A stretch of DNA of 64,000 nucleotides from Rheinheimera sp. A13L (GTDB lineage Bacteria > Pseudomonadota > Gammaproteobacteria > Enterobacterales > Alteromonadaceae). Position numbers and translations under genes: made by a program. Of this stretch, positions 44,296 through 53,592 are shown in pieces (positions within the stretch are counted from its first letter, which is position 1; each line of letters opens with the position of its first letter). Under the pieces are notes generated by a model. That model was given only the letters and a program-made list of their open reading frames with translations, did not search any database and was not told the origin of the DNA. Location of the stretch: positions 62,001 to 126,000 of the forward strand of contig NZ_AFHI01000007.1 of the NCBI RefSeq assembly GCF_000217935.1, given 5' to 3'.

Positions 44296-46671
44296 ATGCA
44301 GACTAACATTCTGATTGTCGAAGACGAGTATATCGTCTCTCTGGACCTGAAAAGCGCGCTGGAAGATTTAGGTCACAAGGTCACTGGTACTATTGCCAGA
44401 GGGGAAGACGTGCTGGCAAAAGCGATCGAGTTCCCGCCCGATTTGGTACTGATGGATATTCAGCTAGCCGATAAAATGCGCGGCACTGAAGCGGCTGAGA
44501 TACTCAAAAAGCAAATGGATGTGCCAGTTATTTTTTTAACCGCCTGCTGTGATGAAAATGTCTTAAAGCAGGCAGAAAAGTCTTTCCCTCATGGTTATCT
44601 GATCAAACCTTTTGACCGAAGAGAACTGGAAGCCAGCATCCGTATGGCGGTAGTTCGGCATCAGGCAGAACTAAAAGTACGTATCTCTGAGCAGCGACTG
44701 CAACAAACGCTAAACGCGGCAAAAATGAGCCACTGGCAGTTGAACTTAACCACAGACCAACTGGACATCGACTATAGCTTTTACGACAACCTGCAACAGC
44801 CTGACATCAGAACAGGGGGGCTTTCGCAGTTAAAATCTATTCTGGCTGTTGATGAGCACCAACGTCTGTCACAATTTTTCGCCCGTAAAACAGATTTTAA
44901 TGCAGTCTTTACCGCTGCCCGGAAAAAGCCGCTGCAATACCTTGAATTATTTGGACATTTTCAGAGTTCACAGGATCAGCATCTGATCAGCGGAATACTT
45001 CGTGATGTCACAGATAAACAAAAAGAAGAACTACAACTTCGACAGGCCAATACGGTATTTAAAACCACATCAGAAGCTATTTTAGTGCTGGATGACGCAG
45101 GTGAAGTGATCTCAGTCAACCCGGCTTTTAGTCTGGTCACGGGCTACAGCGAAGCAGATGTCAGAGGAATGCAACCGGACAACTTTTTGTATCCGAAGCA
45201 ACAAACATCCCCTGTCTCTGTCCGTTTACAAGAGCTTAGCTCCAGCCACTGGAGCGGCGAAGTCGAATGTAAACGCAAAGATGGTTCCCTTTTCCCAGCC
45301 TGGCAACACTTATGTAAAGTGCGAGCCCCTATGACTCAGGGGACAATCAGCCATTACGTGGTGATGTTCTCGGATATCTCAGCATTGCGACGCGCCGAAG
45401 AACATTTGGCTACCTTGGCCTTCAGCGACCATCTGACCGGGCTGGGTAACAGGGTAAAACTTGAAAAAATGTTGCGGACTGAGCTGGTCAGAGCCAACAG
45501 AAATCAAAGTATGTTGGGTATTTTATATCTGGATTTGGATGGCTTTAAGCTGGTAAACGATACCCTGGGGCATCATGCAGGAGATTTATTGCTGCAGGAA
45601 GTAGCCAAACGTATCAGTGACTTGACCAGAGCCGGAGACGTCGCCACCCGGGTTGGAGGCGATGAGTTTGTATTGGTCGTACCGGATATCCATCATCCGT
45701 CCGATTGCCTGCGAGTTGCGGAAAAAATATTACATATTATAGGGCAGGATATTTCGCTGCAGGACAATATTGTCAATGTTTCCGCCAGTATAGGAATAGC
45801 CTGCTATCCGGACGATGCAACCAGTTACGAGGAACTGCTTAAATGTGCTGATTTAGCCATGTTTGCCGCTAAAGATGAAGGCAGAAACCGGTTTACTTTT
45901 TTTAATCCTTTGATGGCAGAAAAAACCAGACAAAGGGTGCAAATTGAAAAAGACCTCAAAACTGCCTTGTGTAAAGCCGATGAACTTATCATGTACTACC
46001 AGCCTATAGTACGTATCTCGGATCAGGAGCTAAGAGGTTTTGAAGCACTGATCCGCTGGGATCACCCGACTATGGGCTTTATTCCACCAGACCGTTTTAT
46101 CAAAGTAGCAGAACAAAGCAACCTGATTAACGAAGTAGGCGACTGGGTGCTGCAACAGGTGTTTAAAGATGTAGCAGAACTAATTCAGCGTTATGGCAAA
46201 GACATCACAGTGTCGATTAACCTGTCAGTGCGCCAATTAGAAGATCAGCAACTCGCGGCTAAAATTAACCAGCTATCTTCAGAACACCATGTGCCCTTAT
46301 CGCTGATTTATTTCGAAATTACAGAAACCGCCCTGAGCCAAAGCCATAGCTTGTTAAACACCCTTGACCAGTTACGCTGCCTGGGTGCCCGTATTTCCGT
46401 TGACGACTTTGGAACCGGTTACTCCTCCTTAAGTCGCTTGCGGGAATTGCCTATAGATTGTTTAAAAATAGACAGAGCTTTTGTGATTAGTCTGGGTAAA
46501 GATCGCAGCAGTGCCGAAATAGTCCGCGCTATCTGCGCTTTAGGCAAAGCCTTAGAGTTGATTATTATTGCGGAAGGAGTTGAAACCCAGGCTCAATATC
46601 AAATTTTAAAAGAAATAGGCTGTGATAAAGCCCAGGGTTACTTATTTGGCAGGCCAGGGCCGCTGGGTTGA
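44296..46671 (+). CDS. REC-PAS-GGDEF-EAL response regulator
   Basis: This 791-residue protein has a receiver (about 1-118) with phospho-acceptor D54 and K104. A PAS-like linker segment (about 130-245) and a clear PAS (250-365) follow. The GGDEF domain has intact GGDEF at 454-458 and the EAL domain has EAL at 583-585 plus NLSV, FEITET, DDFGTGYS and KIDRAF. Both catalytic sites look active. It is the natural partner of the adjacent HisKA_2 kinase. The receiver is of the type with an alpha-4 insertion (LADKMRGTEAA), common with HisKA_2 kinases. Confidence 0.94.
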   Translation: MQTNILIVEDEYIVSLDLKSALEDLGHKVTGTIARGEDVLAKAIEFPPDLVLMDIQLADKMRGTEAAEILKKQMDVPVIFLTACCDENVLKQAEKSFPHGYLIKPFDRRELEASIRMAVVRHQAELKVRISEQRLQQTLNAAKMSHWQLNLTTDQLDIDYSFYDNLQQPDIRTGGLSQLKSILAVDEHQRLSQFFARKTDFNAVFTAARKKPLQYLELFGHFQSSQDQHLISGILRDVTDKQKEELQLRQANTVFKTTSEAILVLDDAGEVISVNPAFSLVTGYSEADVRGMQPDNFLYPKQQTSPVSVRLQELSSSHWSGEVECKRKDGSLFPAWQHLCKVRAPMTQGTISHYVVMFSDISALRRAEEHLATLAFSDHLTGLGNRVKLEKMLRTELVRANRNQSMLGILYLDLDGFKLVNDTLGHHAGDLLLQEVAKRISDLTRAGDVATRVGGDEFVLVVPDIHHPSDCLRVAEKILHIIGQDISLQDNIVNVSASIGIACYPDDATSYEELLKCADLAMFAAKDEGRNRFTFFNPLMAEKTRQRVQIEKDLKTALCKADELIMYYQPIVRISDQELRGFEALIRWDHPTMGFIPPDRFIKVAEQSNLINEVGDWVLQQVFKDVAELIQRYGKDITVSINLSVRQLEDQQLAAKINQLSSEHHVPLSLIYFEITETALSQSHSLLNTLDQLRCLGARISVDDFGTGYSSLSRLRELPIDCLKIDRAFVISLGKDRSSAEIVRAICALGKALELIIIAEGVETQAQYQILKEIGCDKAQGYLFGRPGPLG

Positions 46672-46679
46672 GATGATAA

Positions 46680-46699
46680 GGACGGGGTAAACCCCGTCC
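46680..46699. repeat. GC-rich palindrome between convergent genes (REP-like)
   Basis: GGACGGGGT and ACCCCGTCC pair around two bases, in the 62-bp gap between convergent genes. It lacks T tracts and looks like a dispersed REP-type palindrome. It may also protect or end both transcripts. Confidence 0.5.
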
Positions 46700-46733
46700 C
46701 TACAACCTAAAAACAATTACGACTAATCAAGAC

Positions 46734-47852
46734 TTAATCATTATCCGTTAACCCAGCCACAGTCACACCAGACAATAACCCTGCGCCTGTAGTGCCTTCT
46801 TTCAGCTTCATCATCAAACGTAAATCGTTTGGTGAGTCGGCGTAATGCAGCGCGTCGGCGTGGCTGATTTGGCCTGATTTATATAAATCGTACAACGCCT
46901 GATCGAAGGTTTGCATGCCCAATTCACGGGATTTGCTCATTACAGCTTTAATTTCACCTATCTCGCCACGTTTAATTAAATCAGCAATAAGCGGCGAATT
47001 CAGCAGTACTTCAATAGCAGCTACCCGTTTTTTACCATCCACAGTAGGCACCAGTTGCTGGGCCACTATGGCACGTAAATTCAGCGATAAATCAAAGAGT
47101 AGCTTGCCGTGTTTTTCTTTGGGCACCAGATGCATAATACGATCTATACCCTGGTTGGCGTTGTTGGCGTGCAAAGTAGCGATACATAAGTGGCCTGTTT
47201 CGGCAAAAGACAAGGCATATTCCATGGTGTCCTGACTACGGATTTCACCGATAAGAATCACATCAGGTGCCTGACGTAACGAGCTTTTCAGCGCCGCCTC
47301 AAAGGACTCAGTATCTATCCCCACTTCACGCTGCGTCACCAGGCTTTTTTGGTGATCGTGCACAAATTCAATAGGATCTTCGATGGTTAAAATATGACCA
47401 CGGGCATTTTGATTGCGATAACCCAGCAATGCGGCTAAGGAAGTCGATTTACCAGCGCCGGTGCCACCAACAAACAACACCAAACCACGTTTGGACATAA
47501 TAATGTCTTTGAGTACAGTCGGCAGGCCTAAGTCATCCGCTTTAGGGATAGTGGTGACAATACGACGTACCACCATGCCCGCCTGATCTCGTTGCCAGAA
47601 AGCGGATACCCGAAAGCGCCCTGCTTCATTAGCAATAGCGAAGTTACATTCTTTCTCCTGCTGAAACTGCGCCTGTTGTTTTGCTGTCATGGCCGATAAC
47701 ACCAGCGCCAGCGATTGCTCAGGGTCCAGCACTTGTTCAGCTATAGGCAACATTTCGCCATTAATTTTGGCGGATGCAGCCAGTCCTGCGGTAATAAACA
47801 AATCCGAAGCACCAGCGGCCACCATTTTGTGTAAATAATCCACTAAAGTCAT
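46734..47852 (-). CDS. pilU: Type IV pilus retraction ATPase PilU
   Basis: This 372-residue hexameric ATPase has Walker A GGTGAGKST, the Asp box LTIEDPIEFVHD, Walker B APDVILIGEIRS and the His box ETGHLCIATLHANNA. The C-terminal ISHADALHYADSPNDLRLMMKL identifies PilU rather than PilT. It aids twitching and pilus retraction with PilT. It follows pilT by 5 bases in one operon. Confidence 0.95.
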   Translation of the reverse strand: MTLVDYLHKMVAAGASDLFITAGLAASAKINGEMLPIAEQVLDPEQSLALVLSAMTAKQQAQFQQEKECNFAIANEAGRFRVSAFWQRDQAGMVVRRIVTTIPKADDLGLPTVLKDIIMSKRGLVLFVGGTGAGKSTSLAALLGYRNQNARGHILTIEDPIEFVHDHQKSLVTQREVGIDTESFEAALKSSLRQAPDVILIGEIRSQDTMEYALSFAETGHLCIATLHANNANQGIDRIMHLVPKEKHGKLLFDLSLNLRAIVAQQLVPTVDGKKRVAAIEVLLNSPLIADLIKRGEIGEIKAVMSKSRELGMQTFDQALYDLYKSGQISHADALHYADSPNDLRLMMKLKEGTTGAGLLSGVTVAGLTDND

Positions 47853-47857
47853 AGCAG

Positions 47858-48922
47858 TTACCCCATCCGGCCCATATTGCCCATGCTGTTAAAGGAGTTT
47901 TTGTCCTGAGCTTTAGCCAAAGCATCTTTCTGGTTAATGGTTCCCCTGTTCACCAGATTGATCAGGCATTGATCCATGGTCTGCATGCCATGAGAGGCAC
48001 CGGTTTGGATCACTGAGTACATCTGAGCAATTTTATCTTCACGGATCAGGTTTCGAATGGCCGGAACACCCAACATAATTTCGTGTGCAGCCACCCTGCC
48101 ACCGCCGTTTTTCTTCAGCAAGGTTTGTGAAATAACAGCTCTCAGCGATTCAGACAACATAGAACGTACCATGGCTTTTTCTTCGCCAGGGAAAACGTCA
48201 ATAATCCTGTCTATAGTTTTTGGCGCTGAGGTGGTGTGCAAAGTACCAAACACCAAATGACCTGTTTCAGCTGCTGTCATCGCCAGACGAATGGTTTCCA
48301 AATCCCGCAGCTCACCCACCAGTATTACATCAGGATCTTCACGCAGCGCTGAGCGCAAGGCGTTGCTGAAACTATGGGTGTCGCGGTGCACTTCACGCTG
48401 GTTAATTAAACTCAGTTTATTCTGGTGCACAAATTCAATAGGATCTTCTATCGTCAGAATATGGTGATTTTTGGTGCTGTTGATGTAATCAATCATAGCC
48501 GCCAACGTAGTCGACTTACCCGAACCTGTAGGACCAGTCACCAGCACCAGCCCGCGTGGGTTGTCAGAAATACTGCGAAACACATCCGGCGCATGTAAGT
48601 CTTCCAGGCTTAATACTTCGCTTGGGATGGTACGAAACACAGCAGCAGCGCCGCGGTTTTGTACAAAAGCATTGACACGAAAACGTGCTAAACCCGGCAC
48701 TTCAAAAGAAAAGTCGGATTCAAGCTTTTCTTCGTATTCTTTACGCTGACGGTCATTCATAATGTCGTACACCAAAGAGTGCACTGCTTTGTGGTCTAAA
48801 GCCGGAATATTTAAACGTCGCACATCACCATCAACCCGAATGAGGGGTGGTACACCGGCTGATAAATGTAGATCCGAGGCTTTATGTTGCACACTAAAGG
48901 CGAGTAATTCGGTAATATCCAT
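47858..48922 (-). CDS. pilT: Type IV pilus retraction ATPase PilT
   Basis: This 354-residue ATPase powers pilus retraction. The family start MDITELLAFSVQHKASDLHLSAG is split across the N-terminal domain. Walker A GPTGSGKST, LTIEDPIEFVH, DPDVILVGELRD and the AIRNLIREDKIAQMYS motif near the C-terminus are present. The ATG at 48922 is chosen over a GTG four codons upstream that overlaps the likely ribosome site. It is divergent from yggS. Confidence 0.96.
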   Translation of the reverse strand: MDITELLAFSVQHKASDLHLSAGVPPLIRVDGDVRRLNIPALDHKAVHSLVYDIMNDRQRKEYEEKLESDFSFEVPGLARFRVNAFVQNRGAAAVFRTIPSEVLSLEDLHAPDVFRSISDNPRGLVLVTGPTGSGKSTTLAAMIDYINSTKNHHILTIEDPIEFVHQNKLSLINQREVHRDTHSFSNALRSALREDPDVILVGELRDLETIRLAMTAAETGHLVFGTLHTTSAPKTIDRIIDVFPGEEKAMVRSMLSESLRAVISQTLLKKNGGGRVAAHEIMLGVPAIRNLIREDKIAQMYSVIQTGASHGMQTMDQCLINLVNRGTINQKDALAKAQDKNSFNSMGNMGRMG

Positions 48923-48964
48923 GGTGAAAAGCACTCCAAAGCAAGGGCCAAAAACAGAGTTGAT

Positions 48965-49657
48965 ATGACAAACAACATAGCAGAAGCGTTGAAATCAGCC
49001 TACAACGCCATCACAGAATTTCAGATAAAACAGCAATTAACCCAACAAAGCCGTCTGATTGCTGTCAGTAAAACCAAACCAGCCTCCTCTGTTGCAGCTG
49101 CTTATCAGGCAGACCAACGCGCTTTTGGTGAAAACTATGTGCAGGAACTGGTCAGTAAAGCGACAGAATTAAACAGCCTTGAGGGGATAGAATGGCATTT
49201 TATTGGCCCTATTCAATCCAATAAAACCAAAGACATAGCGCTTTACGCCGACTGGGTGCACAGCATAGACAGACTAAAAATTGCGGAGCGTTTATCTGCA
49301 CAGCGCCCTTTGGATAAAACACCACTTCAGGTGCTGCTGCAGGTGAATATCAGCGGCGAAGAGTCTAAGTCGGGTATTGAACCTGCGGATTTAATGAATT
49401 TAGCAGCACAAGTCGCTAAATTACCGCAGCTTACACTCAAAGGTTTAATGGCCATTCCAGAGCCCGGCAAAGGCGCTGAAGCTTTTGCTCAGATGCAACA
49501 GCTGTCACTGCAATTGCAACAGCAACATCCTGATGCAAAAGAACTTTCAATGGGCATGTCCGACGACTGGCAAGAGGCTCTGCGCTTTGGCTCTACTATG
49601 ATAAGATTAGGCACGGCCATTTTCGGAGCCAGGGAAACAAATTCTGATGATAGATAA
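48965..49657 (+). CDS. yggS: PLP homeostasis protein YggS (PLPBP)
   Basis: This 230-residue pyridoxal-5-phosphate-binding protein has an alanine-racemase-like barrel. The PLP-lysine lies in LIAVSKTKP, with FGENYVQEL, WHFIGPIQSNK, LQVNISGEESKSG and SMGMSDDW-phosphate-site RLGTAIFG. It buffers PLP and affects amino-acid metabolism. It overlaps proC by 11 bases. Confidence 0.96.
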   Translation: MTNNIAEALKSAYNAITEFQIKQQLTQQSRLIAVSKTKPASSVAAAYQADQRAFGENYVQELVSKATELNSLEGIEWHFIGPIQSNKTKDIALYADWVHSIDRLKIAERLSAQRPLDKTPLQVLLQVNISGEESKSGIEPADLMNLAAQVAKLPQLTLKGLMAIPEPGKGAEAFAQMQQLSLQLQQQHPDAKELSMGMSDDWQEALRFGSTMIRLGTAIFGARETNSDDR

Positions 49658-50462
49658 CACGGTAGCTTTTATAGGCGCTGGCAATATGGCTCAGTGTATT
49701 ATCGGAGGCATGATTCAGCAGGGTTATCCGGCTGAAAATATTATTGCTGCCAACCGTAATGCTGAAAAATTAAAAGTTTTAAAAGACCAGTACAAGATTG
49801 AAACCACCACAGACAATATCGAAGCGGTCACCAAAGCCGATGTGATAGTACTGGCGGTGAAACCTCAGATGATGGCTGAAGTCTGTCAGCAACTGATAGA
49901 ACAGGCTCCGGAATGTCAGGAGAAGCTGTTTATCTCGGTTGCCGCTGGTATTTCTGTTGAGCGTTTTGAGCAAATGTTAGGTCAGGTTCGTATTATCCGC
50001 GCTATGCCAAATACACCGGCTTTAGTGGGGTTAGGGGTCACAGGTTTATTCCCAAGCCGCTGCTCTGTGTATGAGCAGTCCTTTACCGAAAAGCTGTTTG
50101 CGGGCACAGGTAAAACTGTCTGGCTGGAAAAAGAGCAGGACATTAACGCTATTATTGCCGTGACCGGCAGCGCCCCTGCGTACTTTTTCTATTTTATGCA
50201 GGCCATGCAGCAAGTAGCGCAGGAACTGGGTTTTGATGAAAACCAGGCCAAAGCTATGGTGGCGCAAACTGCTTTAGGTGCAGCCACTATGGCCAGTCAG
50301 TCTGATTTATCTTTTGAAGCATTACGCGCTCAGGTCACCTCTAAAGGCGGCACCACACACGAAGCTATTGAAACTTTTAAACAACATAAGCTTGAAACCA
50401 TGGTCAAAGACGCCATGTATGCAGCGATACGCCGTGCTGAAGAAATGGCAAAAACTCTTTAA
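49647..50462 (+). CDS. proC: Pyrroline-5-carboxylate reductase
   Basis: This 271-residue enzyme performs the last step of proline synthesis, reducing P5C with NAD(P)H. The Rossmann motif FIGAGNMAQCIIGG, RAMPNTPALVG, and AVTGSAPAYFFYFMQAM in the substrate-binding domain are all present. It is coupled to yggS by overlap. Confidence 0.96.
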   Translation: MIDNTVAFIGAGNMAQCIIGGMIQQGYPAENIIAANRNAEKLKVLKDQYKIETTTDNIEAVTKADVIVLAVKPQMMAEVCQQLIEQAPECQEKLFISVAAGISVERFEQMLGQVRIIRAMPNTPALVGLGVTGLFPSRCSVYEQSFTEKLFAGTGKTVWLEKEQDINAIIAVTGSAPAYFFYFMQAMQQVAQELGFDENQAKAMVAQTALGAATMASQSDLSFEALRAQVTSKGGTTHEAIETFKQHKLETMVKDAMYAAIRRAEEMAKTL

Positions 50463-50471
50463 GGACCCATA

Positions 50472-51014
50472 ATGACCGAAGCATTCTTTTTTCTGTTAAG
50501 TAGCCTGATCAAACTTTATCTGATGGTTGTGCTGCTGCGCATCTGGCTGCAAAGCGCCAAAGCTGATTTTTACAACCCATTCAGCCAGTTTGTTGTCAAA
50601 GCGACGAATCCGGCTATTATCCCGCTGCGCCGTTTTCTGCCAAGCATGGGCCCTGTTGATACCGCCAGTTGGATCTTTGCTTTTGCTATTTGTGTACTGC
50701 ATGTAGCTATAGTTCAACTACTGCAATTAGGTCAGGTACTTTATATGTATTTGCCTTTAAGTGCTTTGGTATTGCTGATCACCGAAGCGCTGCAACTGGC
50801 ATTCTGGATTTTAGTGATCCGCGCTTTACTAAGCTGGTTCAGTCAGGGCCGTAACCCGGTTGAGCTGGTGATGCACCAGTTAACTGAACCTTTATTACGC
50901 CCTGTACGTAAAGTGATCCCAGCTATGGGTGGTTTGGATCTGTCTTTGCTGGTGGTACTTTTAGGTATTCAGTTTATTCAGATTTTATTGACCAATATGT
51001 TACGCGGTTTCTAA
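50472..51014 (+). CDS. yggT: YggT family membrane protein
   Basis: This 180-residue protein has two repeats of the YGGT module, each with membrane helices around a LRIWLQSAKADFYNPFSQF or IRALLSWFSQGRNPVE block. Homologues are linked to osmotic-shock resistance. The exact role is unknown. It sits 9 bases after proC and abuts the next gene. Confidence 0.93.
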   Translation: MTEAFFFLLSSLIKLYLMVVLLRIWLQSAKADFYNPFSQFVVKATNPAIIPLRRFLPSMGPVDTASWIFAFAICVLHVAIVQLLQLGQVLYMYLPLSALVLLITEALQLAFWILVIRALLSWFSQGRNPVELVMHQLTEPLLRPVRKVIPAMGGLDLSLLVVLLGIQFIQILLTNMLRGF

Positions 51015-51308
51015 ATGTTAACCCGACTGGCCAATGGCGATATTCTGCTGCAATTGCATGTGCAGCCTGGTGCCAGTCGGGATCAGTTTTTAGGTCTGCA
51101 TGGTGATGCTATCAAGGTGGCTATTAAAGCGCCGCCTGTAGATGGTAAAGCCAATGCCCATTTACAACAATTTCTGGCCCACAGTTTTGACGTGGCCAAA
51201 CGTCAGGTACTGCTGGAAAAAGGCGAACTGAGCCGACAGAAAAAATGGCGAATTCTGGCGCCCTGCTCTGTTCCTGAAGCCTTACAACCTTATCTGGAGT
51301 CGACATGA
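51015..51308 (+). CDS. yggU: YggU / DUF167 family protein
   Basis: This 97-residue small protein has the DUF167 blocks LQLHVQPGASRDQFLG, IKVAIKAPPVDGKANAHLQQFLA and VLLEKGELSRQKKW. Its function is unknown. The ATG directly follows the yggT stop, and the end overlaps the next gene by four bases. Confidence 0.93.
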   Translation: MLTRLANGDILLQLHVQPGASRDQFLGLHGDAIKVAIKAPPVDGKANAHLQQFLAHSFDVAKRQVLLEKGELSRQKKWRILAPCSVPEALQPYLEST

Positions 51309-51730
51309 AAAACTATCTGATGGCAGCAAGCTTGGTTCTTGCCTTGTTTCTAAGCCCACTTCAGGCGGAGCAAAAAAAAGTACTGGGGCCATGGGATGTG
51401 CATTACATTGCCTTTGACAGCACTATTATTGACGCCAAAATAGCGCAAAGTTATCAACTGCAGCGCAGTAAATATCAGGCCGTACTGAATATATCAGTGC
51501 TCAATAGCAGCGATCAAAAAGCACAACAAGTGCGGATTTCCGGCACTGCCACAGATCTGACGCAAAAGCAGATCGAGCTGAGCTTTCGTGAAGTAAAAGA
51601 AGGTGATGCCATTTATTATCTGGCACAAGTACCTGTGCACGACCAAAAACACCTGAAGTTTAAACTGGATATCTGGCAAGGCACAGAAAACCAGAAGTTA
51701 GAGTTTTCCCAGATGTTTTATACCGAATAA
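51305..51730 (+). CDS. DUF4426 secreted protein
   Basis: This 141-residue protein has a signal peptide (cleavage after LQA, about residue 21). Its beta-rich mature part includes [19 protein letters not shown] and [22 protein letters not shown]4426 genes follow yggU in many gammaproteobacteria, as here. The function is unknown. A strong terminator follows. Confidence 0.85.
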   Translation: MKNYLMAASLVLALFLSPLQAEQKKVLGPWDVHYIAFDSTIIDAKIAQSYQLQRSKYQAVLNISVLNSSDQKAQQVRISGTATDLTQKQIELSFREVKEGDAIYYLAQVPVHDQKHLKFKLDIWQGTENQKLEFSQMFYTE

Positions 51731-51743
51731 CCCTCTTTTATCC

Positions 51744-51769
51744 GGCTCAGTATCCACTGAGCCTTTTTT
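51744..51769 (+). terminator. Intrinsic terminator after the yggS-DUF4426 operon
   Basis: Stem GGCTCAGT/ACTGAGCC with an ATCC loop and six T lies 14 bases after the DUF4426 stop. Confidence 0.9.
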
Positions 51770-51786
51770 GTTTCAAAGGTTTCCTT

Positions 51787-52404
51787 ATGCATAAACTTGT
51801 TTTAGCCACCGGTAATAAAGGTAAATTAGCCGAGTTGTCTGCCTTGCTTGCACCTTTTGACTGGCAGGTGTTGCCGCAGTCCGATTTTCAGGTGCCTGAC
51901 GCTATTGAAGATGGTTTAAGTTTTATTGAAAACGCGCTGATTAAAGCCCGTCATGCCAGCCGTTTAACTGGCCTGCCCGCTATTGCCGACGACTCAGGTT
52001 TAGCTGTAGATGCTTTAGGTGGCGCACCCGGTATTTATTCGGCCCGTTATGCGGGTGAGCATGGCAATGATTTAAAAAACCTGCAAAAGCTGCTGGTCGA
52101 TTTACAGGCTGTACCACAAGGCCAACGCGCCGCTCAGTTTCATTGTGTATTGGCTTTTGTGCGTCATGCCGACGATCCTGTGCCTGTGATCGCGCATGGC
52201 ATCTGGCATGGTCAGATTGCCTTTGAAGCTGCTGGTTCAGGTGGTTTTGGTTACGACCCGATATTTATTCCGAATGATGCCCAAAGCGCAGCGTCAACTC
52301 AGTGCACTGCGGCTGAACTAAGCTCAGATCAGAAAAAACAACTGAGTCACAGAGGCAAAGCCTTACGCTTATTGGTGTCTTTGCTGAAAGGCGAACACGC
52401 CTGA
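51787..52404 (+). CDS. rdgB: dITP/XTP pyrophosphatase RdgB
   Basis: This 205-residue nucleotide-sanitising enzyme of the HAM1 family has [24 protein letters not shown], the metal-binding [20 protein letters not shown] and [10 protein letters not shown]. It removes deaminated purine triphosphates. Its stop overlaps the ATG of hemW by one base. Confidence 0.96.
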   Translation: MHKLVLATGNKGKLAELSALLAPFDWQVLPQSDFQVPDAIEDGLSFIENALIKARHASRLTGLPAIADDSGLAVDALGGAPGIYSARYAGEHGNDLKNLQKLLVDLQAVPQGQRAAQFHCVLAFVRHADDPVPVIAHGIWHGQIAFEAAGSGGFGYDPIFIPNDAQSAASTQCTAAELSSDQKKQLSHRGKALRLLVSLLKGEHA

Positions 52405-53567
52405 TGAGTCTGGCATCAACCACACAGCTGCAACTGCCGCCGCTAGCGCTTTATATCCATATTCCCTGGTGCATTCAAAAGTGCCCTTATTGCGACTTTA
52501 ACTCTCATGCCGTCAAACAAGGCATACCAGAGCAGGAATATATCAGCCATTTATTGGCCGATTTACGCCAGGATTTAAGTTATGTGCAAGGCCGCGCTAT
52601 CAGCTCCATTTTTATTGGCGGCGGTACACCCAGCACTTTTAGTGGCGAAGGCATTCAGGCTATTTTAGATGGGGTACGCAAAGAGCTACAGTTAACAGAC
52701 GACTGCGAAATCACTATGGAAGCCAACCCAGGCACTGTGGAAGCAGCTCGTTTTGCCGCTTATGTGGCCGCTGGCGTCACCCGTTTTTCTATTGGTGTGC
52801 AAAGTTTTCAAACCGAACAACTGAAAGCTCTGGGCCGTATTCACGATTGCGATGAAGCCATTAAAGCAGCCCAACTGGCGGCCACCTTACCACTACAAAG
52901 TTTTAATCTGGATTTAATGCATGGGTTGCCGGATCAGGATGTTGCAGGTGCTTTGGCCGACTTACAACAAGCTATAGACCTGAAACCACCGCATTTATCC
53001 TGGTATCAGTTGACGATAGAACCTAATACCGCTTTTGCGTCGCGCCCTCCTGTGCTACCTGAAGACGAAGCCTTGTGGGATATTCAGGAGCAAGGCCATA
53101 TGCTGTTACAACAATATGGCTACACTCAGTACGAAATCTCAGCCTATAGTCAGCCAGGCCTGCAATGCAGACATAACCTGAACTACTGGCGTTATGGCGA
53201 CTACTTAGGCATAGGTTGTGGCGCTCATGGCAAAATCACTGTGCCAGAGACTGGCAAAATTATCCGGCCTGTGAAAATTAAACACCCCAAAGGTTATATG
53301 GATATCAGCAAAGGTTATCTGGATGAAAGCACTGAAGTAGCGCCTGAAGACAGAGCTTTTGAATTTTTTATGAACCGCTTTCGTTTGCTCGAAGCTTGCC
53401 CCAAACAGGATTTCAGCGCTTATACCGGCTTGCCCGTCACATCTGTAGAAGATGCGCTTGCCAAAGCAGAGCAACTGGGGTTAATTAACAGTACAGAATT
53501 ACACTGGCAAATCAGCCCAAAAGGCGCTAGGTATTTGAATGATTTGCTGTCCTTATTTATCGACTAA
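52404..53567 (+). CDS. hemW: Radical SAM protein HemW (heme chaperone)
   Basis: This 387-residue cytoplasmic protein has the radical-SAM CxxxCxxC in PWCIQKCPYCDFNSH (about residues 22-36), where the extra Cys-Asp-Phe is typical of HemW. FIGGGTPS, TMEANPGT, and the HemW-type C-terminal domain follow. It binds heme and is not a coproporphyrinogen oxidase despite older names. It is coupled to rdgB. Confidence 0.95.
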   Translation: MSLASTTQLQLPPLALYIHIPWCIQKCPYCDFNSHAVKQGIPEQEYISHLLADLRQDLSYVQGRAISSIFIGGGTPSTFSGEGIQAILDGVRKELQLTDDCEITMEANPGTVEAARFAAYVAAGVTRFSIGVQSFQTEQLKALGRIHDCDEAIKAAQLAATLPLQSFNLDLMHGLPDQDVAGALADLQQAIDLKPPHLSWYQLTIEPNTAFASRPPVLPEDEALWDIQEQGHMLLQQYGYTQYEISAYSQPGLQCRHNLNYWRYGDYLGIGCGAHGKITVPETGKIIRPVKIKHPKGYMDISKGYLDESTEVAPEDRAFEFFMNRFRLLEACPKQDFSAYTGLPVTSVEDALAKAEQLGLINSTELHWQISPKGARYLNDLLSLFID

Positions 53568-53592
53568 CCATTCATATAACAAAGGTCCATTT

